DNA from: an uncultured Muribaculaceae bacterium
GTDB lineage: Bacteria > Bacteroidota > Bacteroidia > Bacteroidales > Muribaculaceae
Length of the DNA: 10,139 bases
Assembly: GCA_910577465.1 (NCBI GenBank)
Contig: CAJTMM010000009.1
Span: 70,005 to 80,143 of the forward strand
Reading direction: 5' to 3'
This document shows positions 7,640-10,139 of the stretch, one piece after another. The position numbers and the translations under genes are program-made. Each line of letters opens with the position of its first letter. Position 1 is the stretch's first letter. Under the pieces are notes generated by a model, which was not told the origin of the DNA, did no database searches, and saw only the letters and a program-made list of their open reading frames with translations.

Positions 7640-8359
7640 ATGAACAGAGTAACATTCTTAGACCACAGTGGTTTTATCGTGACCACCGATGAAGCAATCT
7701 TGGTATTCGACTACTATCGCGACCCGGCTAAAGCCCTGCACCACGTTCTCGAACAAAACCCCGAAAAACCCGTTGTGTTCTTCGTCACACACCATCACCC
7801 CGACCATTACAATAAGAGTATATTCGAGTTGGCGCAGAACCACAAGCGCACCTACGTCCTCTCCAACGACGTCTACCCGCAGAACGTCCCCGACAATCTT
7901 GCCGTTGCTGGCATGAGCAAAGGCGATGTCATTGAAAACATTGCAGGCTCACTGACCGTAAAGGCGTATGGCTCCACCGACGATGGTGTAAGCTTCCTGG
8001 TCACTACCGCTAAAGGCGAGAAAATCTTCCACGCCGGTGACCTCAACGACTGGCACTGGCAGGACGAATCCACTATGCGCGAGGTTGAGGAAGCCGACGA
8101 ACGCTTCCGCGTCATACTACACCGCATAGCTACCGAAGTCCCTGAGATGAACATAGCATTCTTCCCCGTCGACGTTCGGCAAGGGTCCGACTACGCCCGT
8201 GGAGCGCGCGAGTTCCTCAAAGCCATCAAAGTCACCGACTTCTTCCCCATGCACTTCAGCGGCGACTACCACAAAGCCTGCGACTTCACCGACTACGCAA
8301 CCGCCGGCACCACATGCCACTGCCTACACACCCCCGGCGAGTCCATCACCCTCCCCTAA
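7640..8359 (+). CDS. UlaG-like metallo-beta-lactamase-fold hydrolase
   Basis: A 239-residue cytoplasmic protein of the MBL fold, from a different branch than its upstream neighbour. The start VTFLDHSGFIV (His9) resembles the G-H-x-G-F opening of UlaG-type proteins. THHHPDH (His51, His53, Asp55, His56) is the metal motif. HAGDLNDWHW (His131, Asp134) and FPMHFSGDYH (His205) supply probable further ligands. UlaG opens the lactone of L-ascorbate 6-phosphate, but most relatives have unknown substrates and no ascorbate genes are here. The ATG at 7640 sits 21 bases after the previous stop, which suggests one transcript. No clear + strand terminator is seen after its stop, where a repeat cluster begins. 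Confidence 0.85.
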   Translation: MNRVTFLDHSGFIVTTDEAILVFDYYRDPAKALHHVLEQNPEKPVVFFVTHHHPDHYNKSIFELAQNHKRTYVLSNDVYPQNVPDNLAVAGMSKGDVIENIAGSLTVKAYGSTDDGVSFLVTTAKGEKIFHAGDLNDWHWQDESTMREVEEADERFRVILHRIATEVPEMNIAFFPVDVRQGSDYARGAREFLKAIKVTDFFPMHFSGDYHKACDFTDYATAGTTCHCLHTPGESITLP

Positions 8360-8392
8360 TCCCCCGCTGAAAACACCATCAACAAACCCACC

Positions 8393-8431
8393 GGAGCGAG
8401 GGCATCCCGGGGCGAGGGCATCTTGCCCTCG
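8393..8431. repeat. GC-rich 16-bp tandem repeat ending in a hairpin
   Basis: Two 16-bp units (8393-8408 and 8409-8424) agree at 13 positions and share the core GCGAGGGCATC. The second unit continues into a perfect 8-bp hairpin, CGAGGGCA-TCT-TGCCCTCG (8413-8431). No T tract follows, so it is not a typical terminator. It looks like a REP-type palindrome, but copies elsewhere in the genome cannot be seen from here. Confidence 0.65.
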
Positions 8432-8473
8432 TATAACTCACAACGCCCCCTAAGCCCCTCACCACCAACAAAA

Positions 8474-8520
8474 TAATTCCTAATTCCTAATTCCTAATTC
8501 CTAACTCCTAATTCCTAATT
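8474..8520. repeat. Heptanucleotide tandem repeat (TAATTCC)n
   Basis: Six full head-to-tail copies of TAATTCC (8474-8515) and a partial seventh. The fifth copy reads TAACTCC. The stretch is in intergenic DNA just before the terminator of the - strand operon. Its regular seven-base period makes it a likely site of slippage. Confidence 0.95.
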
Positions 8521-8558
8521 AAAAAAAACATCCCCGAAGGCAAAAACCCTCCGGGGAT
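8521..8558 (-). terminator. Intrinsic terminator of the paralogous lipoprotein operon
   Basis: A hairpin (8530-8558) with an outer stem ATCCCCG/CGGGGAT, one mismatch, three more pairs and an A-rich loop. Read on the - strand it is followed by eight U residues (8521-8528). It lies about 80 bases beyond the stop of the larger lipoprotein. The + strand side has no T tract, so it serves that direction poorly. Confidence 0.85.
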
Positions 8559-8583
8559 AGTCATATTCGTATGTTTCCATATC

Positions 8584-8631
8584 GAACTCACTTAAACTTT
8601 TTACCGAATGTTAAAAAGTTTAAATGAGTTC
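8584..8631. repeat. Long AT-rich inverted repeat
   Basis: Two 20-bp arms (8584-8603 and 8612-8631) pair with a single C-A mismatch around an eight-base loop. The arms start with GAACTCA and end in an AAACTTTTTA tract. The structure begins six bases after the stop codon of the larger lipoprotein gene and precedes the real terminator. It could be an mRNA 3'-end stabiliser, a protein-binding dyad or a small dispersed element. Confidence 0.85.
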
Positions 8632-8637
8632 ATCATA

Positions 8638-9603
8638 TCAGAACGAGAATCCTATGCCCAAAAACGGACTAACATTACAACTCGAGTCATAGTTCTCAAG
8701 GTTCACCATTATATCCAGACCCGCCATCACATTGAACGAGCCTAAATTCCACTGAACCCCAAAGTCTATCGGAATGCTTGGCACAACCTCATTATAGCAG
8801 TCGTACCCATTATAGTACTTATCGCTCGAGAATCCCGTGCCGAAACCCGTACCGAGAAAAGCGTTCCATGCCGGAGTGATAGTCTTTATCACACCCGCCG
8901 AAAACATTGCCCCGTTCTCAGATCTGGAATACTTATCAGACGGCCGCCACCATTCATCTCCTTCTATACGCATCCACACGCCCTTTATGTACCAGCCCCA
9001 GCTACGGCCATACTTGCCGTACATTAAGCCGAGTTGACCACCGGTACTCATCTCGCTTGACGGAGCGAATAGCAGACCGCCCACCACATTCAGGAACTTA
9101 TGGCTGCGTTTCTCATTTTCCGGCTTAAATACCGTCTTGGGTGCACGCTTCACCTTTGCAGGCTTCATTGCCGAAGTCCCTATCATTGGGTAAGCCACAG
9201 CCATATTGCCGTTCAGCATCGACACCTTTTCGGCATCGCTCTGCGTCATCGAGCGGAAATTACGGTACTTGGCAGGATAACCGGTCACCGTTACCGAACC
9301 GCCGCGAAACATTCCGCGACGCTTCACCGTGTACTGAGGTTCTACCACCACATCCGACTCTGTCTCCTTCAGAAGTTCAGCCGTAGCATTCTCCTTCTGC
9401 GTCTCTATCGATACAGTCGAAAGCGGAGTCCACTTCCAGTCCACGGTCGTGCTCACCTTCTTGGTGCTCACATCCATGTCCGCCACCGTCAGGTTATACA
9501 CCTGCGTATCCACATCAGCCGTACTGGCGGTATGTGTGATGGTCGAACACGAACTAAGCCCCGTCACGGCAAGTACGCATCCTATCAACAACTTAATCTT
9601 CAT
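8638..9603 (-). CDS. Predicted lipoprotein with C-terminal putative outer-membrane beta-barrel
   Basis: No named family is recognised. The 321-residue product has a lipoprotein signal ending LSSC (Cys19). Residues 19 to about 128 match its upstream neighbour: both carry SSCSTI-HTAST-x2-VDT just after the lipid site, then a D-V-x-V-x-P-Q segment and VTVTG-x3-KY. Residues about 169-321 are extra and look like alternating strands rich in Gly, Tyr and Trp, for example GQLGLMYGKYGRSWGWYIKG. They end in Phe (LGIGFSF), as outer-membrane barrels commonly do. A basic linker lies between. ATG 9603 (MKIKLL) is preferred over ATG 9609, which adds only two residues. It follows its paralogue by 32 bases with no terminator between, so they form one operon. 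Probably an outer-envelope protein. Confidence 0.8.
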   Translation of the reverse strand: MKIKLLIGCVLAVTGLSSCSTITHTASTADVDTQVYNLTVADMDVSTKKVSTTVDWKWTPLSTVSIETQKENATAELLKETESDVVVEPQYTVKRRGMFRGGSVTVTGYPAKYRNFRSMTQSDAEKVSMLNGNMAVAYPMIGTSAMKPAKVKRAPKTVFKPENEKRSHKFLNVVGGLLFAPSSEMSTGGQLGLMYGKYGRSWGWYIKGVWMRIEGDEWWRPSDKYSRSENGAMFSAGVIKTITPAWNAFLGTGFGTGFSSDKYYNGYDCYNEVVPSIPIDFGVQWNLGSFNVMAGLDIMVNLENYDSSCNVSPFLGIGFSF

Positions 9604-9635
9604 ACACATTATTTATAAGTATGTCGATTGGGTTA

Positions 9636-10064
9636 TTATTTTACACAGGTAGGCACCATACCGAATTCCAGGGTGCTTGCCACCTCTGCTTCAGCCTTGG
9701 TAGTCTGATGTATATTCACATACTTACCTACATGACCGGTTACTGTGATATATTTCACCTTGGTAAGGAACAGGCCGCGGGTCTTTTTCACCTCAAACTG
9801 CGGAGCCACGAGCACATCGCCATTACCATTAGCTTCGAGCGCCTTCATCACGGCAGCAGCCTTCATCGACTTCAAGCCGGCACGACGATACGAATCATTG
9901 GGAGTGAAAGTATAAGTGATTTTGGTATCAGACACCTTCAGTTCTGCGGTAGAACGGTTCATCAGTTCAGTGTCTACAGTCTCGGTCGATGCCGTATGGC
10001 TGATTGTCGAACAAGAACTCAAAGCCATCACGGCAACAGCTGCAAATAAAATTACTTTTTTCAT
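9636..10064 (-). CDS. Small predicted lipoprotein, paralogue of the next gene
   Basis: A 142-residue lipoprotein of unknown function. The signal MKKVILFAAVAVMALSSC places the lipid on Cys18. The mature part is almost all one domain, shared with the N-terminal 110 residues of the larger downstream lipoprotein: CSTISHTAST after the lipid site, STAELKVSDTK, GDVLVAPQFEVKKTRGLF and ITVTGHVGKYVN. No catalytic motif or acidic surface-export signal is visible. It is the first gene of a two-gene operon and has a possible promoter just upstream. The pair probably arose by tandem duplication. Confidence 0.8.
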   Translation of the reverse strand: MKKVILFAAVAVMALSSCSTISHTASTETVDTELMNRSTAELKVSDTKITYTFTPNDSYRRAGLKSMKAAAVMKALEANGNGDVLVAPQFEVKKTRGLFLTKVKYITVTGHVGKYVNIHQTTKAEAEVASTLEFGMVPTCVK

Positions 10065-10107
10065 TGTGATTGTAAAAAATTGGTTAACAAATAAACTATA
10101 ATCGCCA

Positions 10108-10115
10108 CAAATTTA
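10108..10115 (-). promoter_or_regulatory. Candidate promoter of the paralogous lipoprotein operon
   Basis: TAAATTTG on the - strand matches the Bacteroidetes -7 box and lies 43 bases before the ATG at 10064. The -33 region runs close to the window edge and shows no TTG at the standard spacing, so support is partial. Confidence 0.4.
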
Positions 10116-10139
10116 AACATATAATCACAAATTACCCCC

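Noticed and set aside
8199..8453. Open frame of 84 codons on the + strand over the end of the second hydrolase
   Set aside because: It is a frame shadow of the UlaG-like gene that runs on into the GC-rich repeat, with low-complexity composition.
8474..8520. CRISPR array
   Set aside because: The units are seven bases long and adjoin each other without spacers, and no cas genes are present.

Overview
The window looks like a chromosomal segment of a Bacteroidales bacterium, possibly of the Muribaculaceae or a related gut family (the family is an inference). The evidence is several promoter boxes of the Bacteroidetes type TAnnTTTG, few Shine-Dalgarno sequences, many lipoproteins with a short lipobox, and protein families typical of the phylum: a periplasmic prolyl oligopeptidase, an AraC regulator fused to a heavy-metal domain, and an HMA-tailed permease. 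There is no transposase, integrase, phage gene or CRISPR array, so this is mostly ordinary core and near-core genome.

Layout. Positions 2-106 hold the last codons of fabD on the + strand, closed by a hairpin terminator that can serve both strands. From 3256 down to 197 on the - strand runs a three-gene metal-handling cluster: an MFS exporter, an AraC-type regulator whose sensor is an HMA metal-binding domain, and a DUF318-type metal permease ending in a second HMA domain. An initiator tRNA-fMet with its own promoter and terminator lies at 3446-3520 (-). From 3747 to 8359 on the + strand are four closely spaced genes, with gaps of 20-21 bases: a lipoprotein prolyl oligopeptidase, a lipoprotein of unknown function with a BamE-like C-terminus, a PhnP-like metallo-beta-lactamase-fold hydrolase and a UlaG-like one. 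A noncoding stretch at 8360-8637 holds four repeat or hairpin structures side by side. From 10064 down to 8638 (-) is a two-gene operon of paralogous lipoproteins, one of which has gained a putative outer-membrane barrel.

How the genes may work together. In the metal cluster the regulator probably senses a thiophilic metal such as copper through a CxxC site and controls export by the permease, and perhaps the MFS pump. The + strand group has no obvious common pathway. The paralogous lipoprotein pair probably acts in the outer envelope, function unknown.

No complete new system stands out. The best leads are the fusion lipoprotein pair, the metal regulator cluster and the cluster of repeats at 8393-8631.
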